NCBI GenBank assembly: GCA_029945375.1
Contig: CM057065.1
Location: 310,001-374,000 of the forward strand
DNA: 64,000 nucleotides
Source of the DNA: Agaricus subrufescens
Taxonomy: Eukaryota > Basidiomycota > Agaricomycetes > Agaricales > Agaricaceae
Reading direction: 5' to 3'
Made by a program: the position numbers and the translations under genes. The notes beneath the pieces are model-generated. The model did not search any database. It was not told the origin of the DNA and saw only the letters and a list, made by a program, of their open reading frames with translations. Positions 22,470-31,822 of this stretch are shown piece after piece (position 1 is the first letter of the stretch; every line of letters starts with the position of its first letter).

Positions 22470-23650
22470 AGCAGACTCACCAGGAGTCGTGATTGCAGGA
22501 AGCTTGCTACATTTCCCTCCGGTTTCATTTTGTGCAGCAGACCAATCAAGTACCCATATTCATTGATCTAAGACAAAGACTGAGAACCGCATAGATACAG
22601 ATCGCGCGTAGAAGACAGACCATAGGGAAAAGTATAGTGTTATAGACTAAAGCTGAACTTGCATACAAAAGTGGTATATTCAGTTGTACCAATATTGACG
22701 CTGAGGTTGCGCAATCTCAAATTGTTCAGTTTTCGAGCATCGAAGTTGACAAGTGGACATGGCTGGTATATCTCAGCTAAGCTAGTAGTCGTCGCAGTAC
22801 CATTTCGTCGAGCCTCTGTGAAAATTTATAAGTATTAAATGCCAAACTGTAGGGACTTTCGTACCGCAGTGATATCATCCGCATGTTCTACTACCTTCTC
22901 CAAACCACCAAGCGATGCCTAGAGCTCCAGCAAATGTCAGCACCTAAAGAGCTTGAATGAATAGCCTCCATCTAGCAACGTAGAGACTCACCTTTTACAA
23001 TGAAGTCTCCTGGTTGTCCCGTTTAATTTTTGTGCAAGTTCAGCCAACTTGGCCGCATTTAACCACCTTGTGCATAATAATTCCACGTGTTCTGGATTGA
23101 CGTACTGTTCCTGGACTACTGGAGCCGTGTTACTGAAGCCAACGTGAGAATGTTTTTGCGAAGGGATTGGTGGGGGGTTCGAATGGGATGAGAACCCGTT
23201 CATGGACGGTTGTTGCGAAGTCGCGTTCACGGGGTAGAGAGTAGGTTCCGGTAAAGTCGGTATGTTGGCAGTGGCGGCAGCATCCCCCAGAGCCTTTAGG
23301 ACGTCTGCGATTTTGAAATATCTAGTTCTTGTAGCATGCGTAATACATCTTCATTGGAACCAAAAGGTATATCCGGTAAGGGGATGCCCAAGTTGAGGAA
23401 AAATGAAGGATCTGGGGGATTGGGGGTGAGGGAGTACGAGGGCGGAATGGCCATAAGTTGGGCCTGTTCAACTTGGGGCGGCGATAAGGGATATTGTAGC
23501 TCAGGTTGGCCTGGATTAATCATATCTGGGGAGGCAGCAGCCGCAGCCATGATGACCAACAGTAGAGCGGCAGCAGATGCCTGGGCGTTGGCATCCAGAT
23601 CATCTGACGGTACTGGCAAGTCGGGGGGGAGGGGCGGGTTCCCGGACAAT
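22470..23650 (-). pseudogene. Remnant of an unrecognised multi-exon gene
   Basis: Minus-strand fragments without an unbroken model: a Pro/Ala-rich frame at 23296-23649 (starting SGNPPLPPDLPVPS), a second at 22988-23230 (VELLCTRWLNAAKLAELAQKL), and short pieces near 22680-22760 and 22490-22560 (NFDARKLNNLRLRNLS, EYGYLIGLLHKMKPEGN). A frame just upstream of 23649 (KKPKRPRDDSAPDPAVPKQ) is separated from it by a TAG. Parts recur in diverged form around 25480-25620. The protein is probably nuclear given its basic stretches. No domain is recognised. Confidence 0.35.
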
Positions 23651-23913
23651 TTCCTTGGCCTTGCCTTTGTCCTTTTTCTTCTTCTTTTGGTCTATGGAAG
23701 AATCGAGAGAGTGCTTTTTCTGTTCTGCTTGGGAACAGCGGGATCTGGAGCAGAGTCATCGCGGGGACGTTTTGGCTTCTTGTGGAGTGGCGGAGGGGGC
23801 TCGGGGTACGAAGGGGACAGGTCGGCTCTCAGGTTTTGGGCTGGTCGCTTGCAGAGACCAAACCGTCAGCACATGACTGTTACACCATGGGCGGTCACAC
23901 GTCATGCATCAGA

Positions 23914-24405
23914 TTACTTGTCGAACCACCAGTCCTGGGTTTCCCGGTCATCATCGACATCCAGACTCTCGTCGTAGTCTACTTTGTCGTAGTCAATCCC
24001 CTGCATATACATAAGCCATTATGCTGCGCTTTAGTCTTCCTACTCACCGCCAGCAGTTTGTAGATGAACTGTTCTCGCACTAATTGTTCGAAGCCCCGCC
24101 GCCGCTCTTCTTCGCTTTCCTCTTCCTCCACACCCGCGTCTTCCTCCTCGCTTTCGCTTTCGCTTTCACTCTCATCTTCCTCTTCCTCCTCCACCGTAGT
24201 TTCAGCAAGCCCTCAACGGATTATCCTCACCCGTTCTGCCTCTCGTTCCTCCTCGTAGTCCCCAAGTAGACTCCCTAGTTTTCCAACATACTTTGTTTGG
24301 CCGTTGAGAAACTGCGTTTGAACCCAGTCCTTCTCCATGTCTGCAGTAGAGTCGCGTGTAGCACTCCCGCAACTCCTCTGAACACACCTGCATGGCGTCA
24401 AGCAA
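23914..24405 (-). pseudogene. CCDC97-like (DUF2052) C-terminal domain remnant
   Basis: Two minus-strand exons, about 24048-24338 and 23914-24000, joined in phase 0. The protein reads MEKDWVQTQFLNGQTKYVGKL, a Glu/Ser-rich acidic run, ERRRGFEQLVREQF, then GIDYDKVDYDESLDVDDD and WWFDK before the stop. The REQF...L.GIDYD.VD..E.LD pattern resembles the C-terminal domain of CCDC97, a splicing-associated protein. One TGA at 24213-24215 interrupts the frame between RIIR and GLAE, again compatible with CGA to TGA. Upstream, the plausible start of the gene (DAMQVCSEELRECYTRLYC) is in another frame and runs into the tandem repeats at 24411. I therefore call it a pseudogene with moderate confidence in the family. 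Confidence 0.45.
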
Positions 24406-24410
24406 GTCCT

Positions 24411-24782
24411 ACCTCTCCTCCATGATTGGCAGTCTCTCACTCTCCATATCCTGCACCAGCACCTGCGACGATGACAATAACGGGTGCAAGTGCAAGGAGG
24501 ACTGTCGGGCAAGTCCTACCTCTCCTCCATGATTGGCGGCAGCTCGCTCTCCATATCCTGCACCAGCACCTGGGATGATAACAATGATGGGCGCACACAC
24601 GAGAAGGACGAAGGACCGCAGCTGGACAATTTTCAAGCCCAGCTCCAGGCGCACAAAGCCCAGCAAAGTCCAGCTCCAATCGACACTGCGACAATGATGA
24701 TGACGGGTGCGAGCACAAGAAGGGCTGTCGGCAACCCATATCCTGCACCAGCGCCTGCGACAATGACAATGATGGGTGTGGT
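24411..24782. repeat. Imperfect tandem repeats of about 110 bp
   Basis: Units beginning CCTCTCCTCCATGATTGGC and containing CCATATCCTGCACCAGC occur at about 24411 and 24519. A partial third unit lies at 24735-24782, with further fragments near 24681. The unit has been copied several times inside or next to the CCDC97-like remnant. Confidence 0.7.
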
Positions 24783-24846
24783 AGCGACAGGGTATGACGG
24801 AGGGACAGTATCAACCTTATCCTCGGGTTCTTTCTGTTTCAAAGCG

Positions 24847-25620
24847 CTAGAGAAAAGGGGTAAGAATGGAGAGATCAATGAGGGTTTGGAGTGTACCCAC
24901 CATGCGTGCTGGTAGGCGGGAGAGAAAACCATGAAAGAGGCTGAGGTTTGAGCTACATGAGCTGGGGGAACAAATTCGAGAGGGCTGTACGCACATGTTA
25001 TGTAGAGAATGCGAAAGTTGCCCTGGATCAGAACCAGTCCGACGTAGACGAGACTGGCATTGTCGCCCTTGAAACGGCTTAATAGCGCGATGCGTAGAAG
25101 TGTCACCGGGAGAAACGGTATCAGGGAATGAAAATGGGCTCGGGGGCGCTCGCCCCGCAATCTCCTGCCCCGAGGGTACAAAAGCAACAGGATTCAACCA
25201 GTCATCAAATGAATGGAAAGACATTAAATCTGGTTCTTCAATGGTAGCTGATGCTAGCACGGGTGATATAGTCAGATGCGGGGGATCGAGGGTCGGAGAA
25301 GATGGTGCAGCATAGTTCGTGGCGAGGCCTTCACCATCTCCGTCAGTGTTCGCCTCATCAGTATCACCACTATCCCCGATCCGGACCCCACTTGTCTTCA
25401 GCCTTCTCAGGACGTGATTCAGCATATACATTCAGTTAGCAGACAATGAGATTGTGTACCTTTGACTATCTTGATATAAGGTCTCCTCCAATCCGCCAAG
25501 CTATGGACAGGGCACTAGCAAACATGCCACCACCTAAAGAGCTCGAATGAACAGCCTCTGTTTAGCAGCATAGAGACTCACCTTCTAAGATAAAGCCTCC
25601 TGATCATTCCATGTCGTGTC
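24847..25620 (-). pseudogene. Second diverged copy of the 22.5-23.6 kb gene remnant
   Basis: A minus-strand open frame at 24847-25431 (MYMLNHVLRRLKTSGVRIGD start, Pro/Ser-rich) continues upstream into DNA at 25480-25615. That DNA closely matches 22880-23020, including CACCTAAAGAGCT and TAGAGACTCACCTT in the same order. The match covers presumed intron borders, so both copies derive from one gene. No conserved domain is recognised and no complete model can be built. Confidence 0.35.
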
Positions 25621-25872
25621 CGGCATTGGATTAGTCTGCAGCAGAATTAGCTCAGATTACAGGTAGCACACCTTATGAACATCGCTAGCTGGGGAATAAT
25701 TTTGAGAAGGCTGTACACAACGCGAAAGTTGCCCCCCGGTGCACAGCCACATGTTGACCACTTTTGTCCGAAGTGCCAACGTTGGTGGAATCGTGATCAC
25801 GTGAGATCACAAGACCCCATCGCGTCCTGTGCGACGTGCTATCAGTCAATCAACATTTTCGATCTCTCAAAT

Positions 25873-26160
25873 GCTCACCCCTGGTCTATGTGCTCGACAA
25901 AAGCCTAACCAGTGTGACGAACACTCCTCTCTTTTCTTTCTTCTTGGCGCACATCAAAAACAACAGACGAATGCCCGATGATATAGGGCTCACCCCTGGT
26001 CTATGTGCTCCACCAAAGCCTAACCAGTGCGGCGAGCACTCATTTCTTCTTGGCGCGCATCCAAAACAGAAGACGGAATATTATTAGATGACAGTTGAGC
26101 TCACCCCTGGTCTATGCGCTCCACCCAGGCCTAATCAGTGCGGTGTACGCTTGTCCTTTG
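25873..26160. repeat. Three tandem copies of a 111-115 bp unit
   Basis: Each copy starts GCTCACCCCTGGTCTATG, at 25873, 25988 and 26099, and continues with CCTAA(C/T)CAGTG and a TTCTTCTTGGCGC-containing half. The third copy is partial. No reading frame crosses all copies. Confidence 0.85.
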
Positions 26161-26436
26161 TTGTCTAGGACCTCCATAATGCCAGAAGATCAACACATGG
26201 CTACCGGAAGAGTTTGTTGAGTTTCCCCTCTATGGCGAGCAATGAAGAGCAATGAAATCTATGGAGGCGGCCACTTGGGAGCCTCAGCAGGTATTTATCC
26301 AATTTTTTTCCCATTAATCCTTCTGACCTGAAGCGTTCTCGCCACATAGATGACATCCACTCCTCCATCAACATCTTTGGTTCGCTTTTTTTTTTGTTAG
26401 CCCCTCCGACCTGTAATCTCACTCCTCCCCGCTTAG

Positions 26437-27548
26437 GCGACATCTACCTCGGCATCAACATCATCTCTGGGGAAGAGATTGCCATCAAGCTCAAGTCAGT
26501 CAAGGTTAAGCATCCCCAGCTCAAATACGAGTCCAAGGTCTACAAGACTCTCACCGGCGGTGTTGGCATGCCCTTTGTTCACTGGTACAGCACCAAATGC
26601 GACTACAATGCATGGTCCTTGACCTGCTTGGGCCCTTCCTCACGGACCTCTTCAACTTTTGCAACCGCAAATTCAGTCTCGAAACCGTCCTGCTCCTAGC
26701 TGACCAATTGGTACTCAGCTACTCTTTTTTTAGTGTTGAGTCCCACCACTCATCTTCCCCATAGATCTCCCGCATCGAATATATCCACTCTCGCAACTTT
26801 ATCCATCGTGACATCAAACCTGACAACTTTTTGATGGGCATTGGAAAGCGGGGCAGTCAACGTCATCAATCTTGGTCTGGCAAAGAAATTCCGTGACCCG
26901 AAGACCCACCTCCATATTCCATACAGAGAGAACAAGAATCTCACTGGTACCACCCGCTACACCTCTATCAACACCTATCTGGGCATTGAGCAGGCCCATC
27001 GAGATGACCTCAAGTCCCTGGCTTATGTTCTTATGTATTTCCTCCGTGGTGCTCTCCCCTGGCAAAGTCTGAAAGCCGCCACTAAGAAACAAAAATATGA
27101 TTGCATCATGGAAAAGAAGATGACCACACCCACCGACCCCCTTTGCCGTGGCTATCCCAACGAATTCGGCATCTTTCTGAATTACACTTGCGCTCTTCAC
27201 TTTGATGACAAGCCCGACTACTCCTACCTCTGCAAGCTCTTCCGAGATCTCTTTGTCTGCAAGGGCTATCAATATGACTATGTCTTTGATTGGAGTGTCC
27301 AACGCAGCACTCAAGATGATGCTGCAGCTGCCGGCAGCAGTACCAAGGCTACTGCCAGTTGCAGGAAAGTTGTTCATGAGGAAGATCATCGCACCAGCAA
27401 CCATCTGTGAGTAGGAGGTCCTTTTATCATCTCCTATAATCTCATCTTTGATAGGCTTCGTTCCCCCACTTGCCAGGCTCAACAAGCTGCCCTGGGTGCT
27501 GTAGGGCAACAACGTGCTCCTCGCGGTCGCGAGCCCAAATTCTGGTAG
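26437..27548 (+). pseudogene. Casein kinase 1 (Hrr25/Hhp1-like) pseudogene
   Basis: From the splice acceptor at 26437 the sequence reads [21 protein letters not shown], then [10 protein letters not shown], and later [34 protein letters not shown] and DWSVQR, unmistakable for CK1 delta/epsilon-type kinases. The frame breaks near 26611 (one base missing after DYNA) and near 26855 (a few bases missing after GKRG). The metal-binding DFG motif is NLG. A final exon after an intron near 27410-27455 gives QAQQAALGA and ends at 27548. Exons upstream of the glycine loop are not recognisable. CK1 normally phosphorylates primed Ser/Thr sites in DNA repair and trafficking; this copy cannot be functional. 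A live CK1 gene should exist elsewhere in the genome. Confidence 0.85.
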
Positions 27549-28193
27549 ATAGCTTAAAGTCTTATGGCTTCATTTGGTATGCGCGTCCTGGGTGACCGAG
27601 CAGTGGGGAGGGCAGGTGCTATTCTTGCTCAGTATTGTGTTCAATGTTTTGTTGGTCCCATGGCATGGGTCGAAGGCATTGCGGAAGGAGAGGTCTTGGA
27701 CAAGACTTAGTTGGGGCACGCCCAGTGTTCATTCCGGTTCGAGATGGTGCAGCATTTGTCTCTATAGGTTCCATGGCCCTCCGCGTTTCCTACCTTCACA
27801 ATATTGGGTGCGTACATGCAAGGGTATAACAGGCAACAATCATATCCAACATGTTGACACGGCTTGTATCCCTTGACTTTATAACTCATACGGACACTGT
27901 TTCTTCTTTTTGTTGCCTGCACCATAAATTCCATTATAGCGTCCATATTCCATCCCTCGCTTTATCTTCCCATTTTTGTGTTCTCTGTCCTTGCATCTCA
28001 ATAATCTTTAACACTTTGTATATAGTCCTTAATGGCTCAGGGCGTTGAATGATTCTTCAAGACTGCTTATCTATATTCAAATCTCTAATAACAGAAATTA
28101 TTTTATCAAACTACCAAATAAGTCAAAATACTTATGCCGCGTCACCACGAAGTTCGAAAACTATCTTGATGGAACAGACACCCTTTGGCAGTT
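27549..28193. other. Intergenic region with no gene seen
   Basis: Only short, unconserved-looking frames. Nothing supportable on either strand. Confidence 0.5.
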
Positions 28194-28790
28194 TTACCTC
28201 GACTTCTGATAGCTGGTTGCCACAGTTAAAATGCTGATGATGAATGCTGAGTACATTCTCACCTTTTCCCTCTTCCGCTTTCGTTCACCCCTCCCCTCAT
28301 CAGCTCCCAAATCATGGCTTAGAGCTCGCTTCCTTCCTACCAAAGTAGTCTCAACTTCTTCTAACTTCACAACTGGGCCTGCTTCGACTTCTTCTAACTT
28401 TACAGCTGGCTCAGCTTTGACCTCAACCCCGACCTCTTCAACCACATTTTCCAACAACTCAGCCCTTACCTCAGCTTCTTCAACTTCATCAATATCAGAC
28501 AACTCTTCGCTTTCTATATCATAGGCTTCTTCACTTTCTTCCTCTCCCAAAGCTTCATCTGCAAGGGCTGCCACTAAATAGTAAGTCAATATATTGTCAC
28601 CCGCATAGAAGTAAAACTTACTGTCAAGATGACGCTTATGGTTCCATTCCTCATGCTTCCATTGGCTTTCATATGGCCCTGGACCACCATTCAAAGGCAA
28701 GAAATCATCCTCACTCCACTGATACTCATGCGGTGAAACATTATCATCAGTATTAGAGAGCGAGGAAGATCGAAAAGCAGTAGAACTCAT
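28194..28790 (-). CDS. Uncharacterised acidic protein, 182 residues
   Basis: Two exons, 28622-28790 and 28194-28573. The 48-nt intron starts GTAAGT and closes in phase. The first exon encodes a Trp/His-rich segment (QWSEDDFLPLNGG, QWKHEEWNHKRHLD). The second encodes a strongly acidic Glu/Val-rich stretch with two copies of a VKLEEVE motif, then a basic cluster (ERKRKREKV) that could be a nuclear localisation signal. Reading straight through the intron is also open, so an unspliced form is possible. The C-terminal 15 residues are hydrophobic. I do not recognise the family. It is divergent from the 377-residue gene at 29434, with about 640 bp between their starts. Confidence 0.5.
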   Translation of the reverse strand: MSSTAFRSSSLSNTDDNVSPHEYQWSEDDFLPLNGGPGPYESQWKHEEWNHKRHLDSKFYFYAGDNILTYYLVAALADEALGEEESEEAYDIESEELSDIDEVEEAEVRAELLENVVEEVGVEVKAEPAVKLEEVEAGPVVKLEEVETTLVGRKRALSHDLGADEGRGERKRKREKVRMYSAFIISILTVATSYQKSR

Positions 28791-29433
28791 TGGTGAGCTT
28801 GATAATCCAACTTGTCCGTTAACTTGGAGATTTTATAGCCCACAGTTTACCGCATCTCTGCCGTTCACTAGATCTTTAACAATGTTCCTCACTGTTTACT
28901 AGATCTTCAACCAATTTTCTTCATGCAGCCCTGGACTACATTTGTCCAAATATATCATTCATCATCTAATTACTTCAGGGCTATATAGGTGAAACATCCC
29001 GGTCAACATTTTCGTGAGTGAACAAGTAAGCACTTAAGATCCGGTCATTACAGTGATATTTTTCTTACTTAGATGGGTGAAGATAACCCGATACTAGTCT
29101 GACCTGAAACGCGAGGGGTAAGTTGCCACTCTCCACTCTTATGCTATCCATTCACTGAAAAAAACTTTACAATTTATTTGCCATCCGATGAACAAGATCT
29201 GACAAGATCGTTGAATATTTGTTTCTCTAAATGAAGAGTTGCTGCATTTCAGGATTTGTGCCTTGAAAGGGCTTATTTTTAATACCGTCATCAGTTACAG
29301 ACTAACAATTGTTTTTGCCATTAGCGATCTACTTACCAACAAAAAATTCATGGCTAACAATGGCCAGGGATTTATAAGGTCAGGACATGGGTGCTTTTGC
29401 TTTTAGCATTCAGCCCATTCTCATATTTCCCTT
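28791..29433. other. Divergent promoter region between two uncharacterised genes
   Basis: No exon seen. The two flanking genes face away from each other, so both promoters should lie here. Confidence 0.5.
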
Positions 29434-30882
29434 ATGCGAGGACAAAAAGCTGCTACTAAGTCCGCTACTACTTGTACGTCCATTTTCATCTTCAGAAGCC
29501 TTATCGCTTTACTAATTTTTTCACTCTCATAGTGCCAGTAGAGCAGGATCCTGCTGTCGGGACAACAAATTCAGAGGTCAAAGTAGTATCTACAGTATCT
29601 ATGAGGGCAAAAGGAAAGGAAAACAAAGGTATGGTGATTCTTTTTACTTATAACAGTATACTTACACAACGAAATATGTGTAGGAGAGTCTATTCTACCA
29701 GCCAAGCAGCAGACAGGGCGAAAACCTTTAGCAAAGTCAGCCACGATACTGAACCCAACCACTACTACATCAAATTCAACCGCTCACCCAGTGATTCCTC
29801 AGCATTTTCTCCAGGAGATGGCAACTCTCAAGGCAAGGCTTGCCGAAAGCGAAGGTCTAGATTTCCATTATCGCATATTCTATATACTGACGTCTCTGCA
29901 GCTACAGTCAACCAATACAAGAAAAGCACTGTGGCCAAAGTTTCGGAAACGGAGGAGATTCCAATGCCCAAGGGGAAGTATAACCTACAAAATGCTATGA
30001 GAATGGGAGATGACAAGGATACATATAATGAGTGCAGGGTATATTTCTTTTCTCTCACTTTTCACCCTACAGCTAACCGTTGTTCAACAGGCAGCTGTAA
30101 AATCAGTCATGGGGCAAATTAAAGTCCCAAATAGTATTGACTGGCAGTGTCAAGACTGTGTTATTGTTGCAAAAGTTTTCAACATGGTCTGTCTCGTTTT
30201 TTACTATCACACGTATTCACTGGTTCAGTTCTCAATAGGTTAAGCAACTTGAACCCCGTCTTGCTGGATTTGAAAGCAACTGGGCAATTTCAGCTATCAT
30301 GCGTACAGCCAGCAGAAACAAACGACACTACCAGAATAAGCGTATCAAGTCTAAACAAGAAAAAGAAGATATTGGTACAGATACTAGCTTCACTGTAGGC
30401 GGTGATGAGACTAATGGTAAAGATGCGGCAGACCAAGGTAACAGAAACAGCTACAATGATTCATACATGATATTAACTTCTATATAGGTGAAGCAGAATT
30501 TGATAGTAGCGAAGACGAGCATGCTGACAGTGATCTTGAACCTTGCTTCAACGACAATGAAATGGAAGAGCTTGATGACAATAATGACGATACCATTGCA
30601 GAGCATGATGACTTGGAAGAAGAGGCTGACGTACATGCGGAAGCAAGTGGCTCAGGAGACGACTTGGAAGAGGAGGCTGATGTTGGTGTGGAAGCAAGCG
30701 GGTCAGGGGATGAGATGGTTAGCGCTTCAGAAGAAGATTGTATGGAAGAGCCTGAGGATGTTGAAGGAGTAGATGAAGAAGAATGTAGGCCTGGGCGAAG
30801 GTTATTGAAGAGACGACTTTCTACCGATGATGAAGGTGAAGAGCAAATCAATAGTAATCCCAAGAAAAGATGGCAATTTTAG
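29434..30882 (+). CDS. Uncharacterised protein, 377 residues, with a conserved middle and an acidic tail
   Basis: Seven exons: 29434-29473, 29533-29628, 29684-29854, 29902-30038, 30091-30186, 30239-30437 and 30488-30882, all phases closing. After a basic, low-complexity N-terminus comes a short coiled-coil (FLQEMATLKARLAESE). A compact middle follows: KYNLQNAMRMGDDKDTYNEC, RAAVKSVMGQ, VKQLEPRLAGFESNWAI. It recalls a family of mushroom hypothetical proteins that share an MGL-type segment and a late Trp. The C-terminal third is extremely acidic with two near-repeats (DDLEEEADV...EASGSGD) and ends in a basic patch (NPKKRWQF). It is probably nuclear. No enzymatic motif is seen, and it could be transposon-associated given the neighbouring repeat island. 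Confidence 0.6.
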
Positions 30883-31822
30883 AGCCTCTTTTCCCTATTT
30901 ACAGTAATTATTTCACTAATGTTATATTCAGCAATCTCTACAGTTTACGGTATGGGGATAGGACTAGAAAGTGTAGTGATATCTCAACGTAATGTACGGA
31001 AACCCTTGAACTTCAGGGGTAGAGTTTTAATGATATTTTGAAGGAAAACCTGACATCAGAAAGGCAGGCTTAGACTATCATTTAGTTCGGCTTAGTGTTG
31101 GAAAACTCCTCCTTTTCTCTGACAGAAAAGGTTGGATTTTCCTCACCTCCGGGGCTCACAGTGTAGGTTGAAACTCGTCATAAGCACAAGCAATAAGGGC
31201 ATGATTGAAGGTTTCAAGAGCAATGATATGGCAAGCAAGGAGGTACAGTGTTAGTTGAGGTATTCACTTGTAGGGAAACAGTGAAACCCATTTTTTGCTG
31301 AACCTGGGATAGCCCTTGAGATCACCAGCAGCAGAGATGGTGTTTTGAAGATGGCATAATCTGAACACCAGGGGAGACTGGCATACCAGAGTATGAGCTA
31401 GAAAATTGTCAAGGCATCTACGGAGTACAGTACACCAAATAACCACATTCATTAGCTGACAAGAGAACGCGTCAATTAAAATAATCATCATCTCACATTA
31501 TCTCTAAAGGTAATTGAACACCCCTTCTAATCAAAATACAATCGAAATTCTACACTATCCTCCTGGAACACTTCTCGTGTCTTGAACCCACGGGTTATTT
31601 CAATCTCTCCTCTTCACAGAGTTGGGGATTAGTATACATTACATACAAATACAAACAATACCGACGATCGGCCAATTTATGCCACATATAGCAGAGCACA
31701 GTGGAGTATGGTGAGAGCGAAGCCAGTTTTACAACATCATCCCGTAGTGCTGGTTCTTTCCAGGTTCCAGACATCATTTCAATCCGACAGAACCCTCCTC
31801 TTGCTTCGTAGAATCGGGGATG
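30883..31822. other. Intergenic region with no gene seen
   Basis: About 0.9 kb of AT-balanced DNA at the 3' sides of the flanking genes. No supportable exon. Confidence 0.5.

Noticed and set aside
24411..24814. Cys/Trp/Arg-rich minus-strand frames (CTCTRYCHRRRCWC) as a novel peptide
   Set aside because: They arise from translation of the local tandem repeat in several frames and have no defined start or conservation.
30480..30863. Ser-rich minus-strand open frame
   Set aside because: It is the mirror of the acidic Glu/Asp exon of the 377-residue gene on the plus strand.
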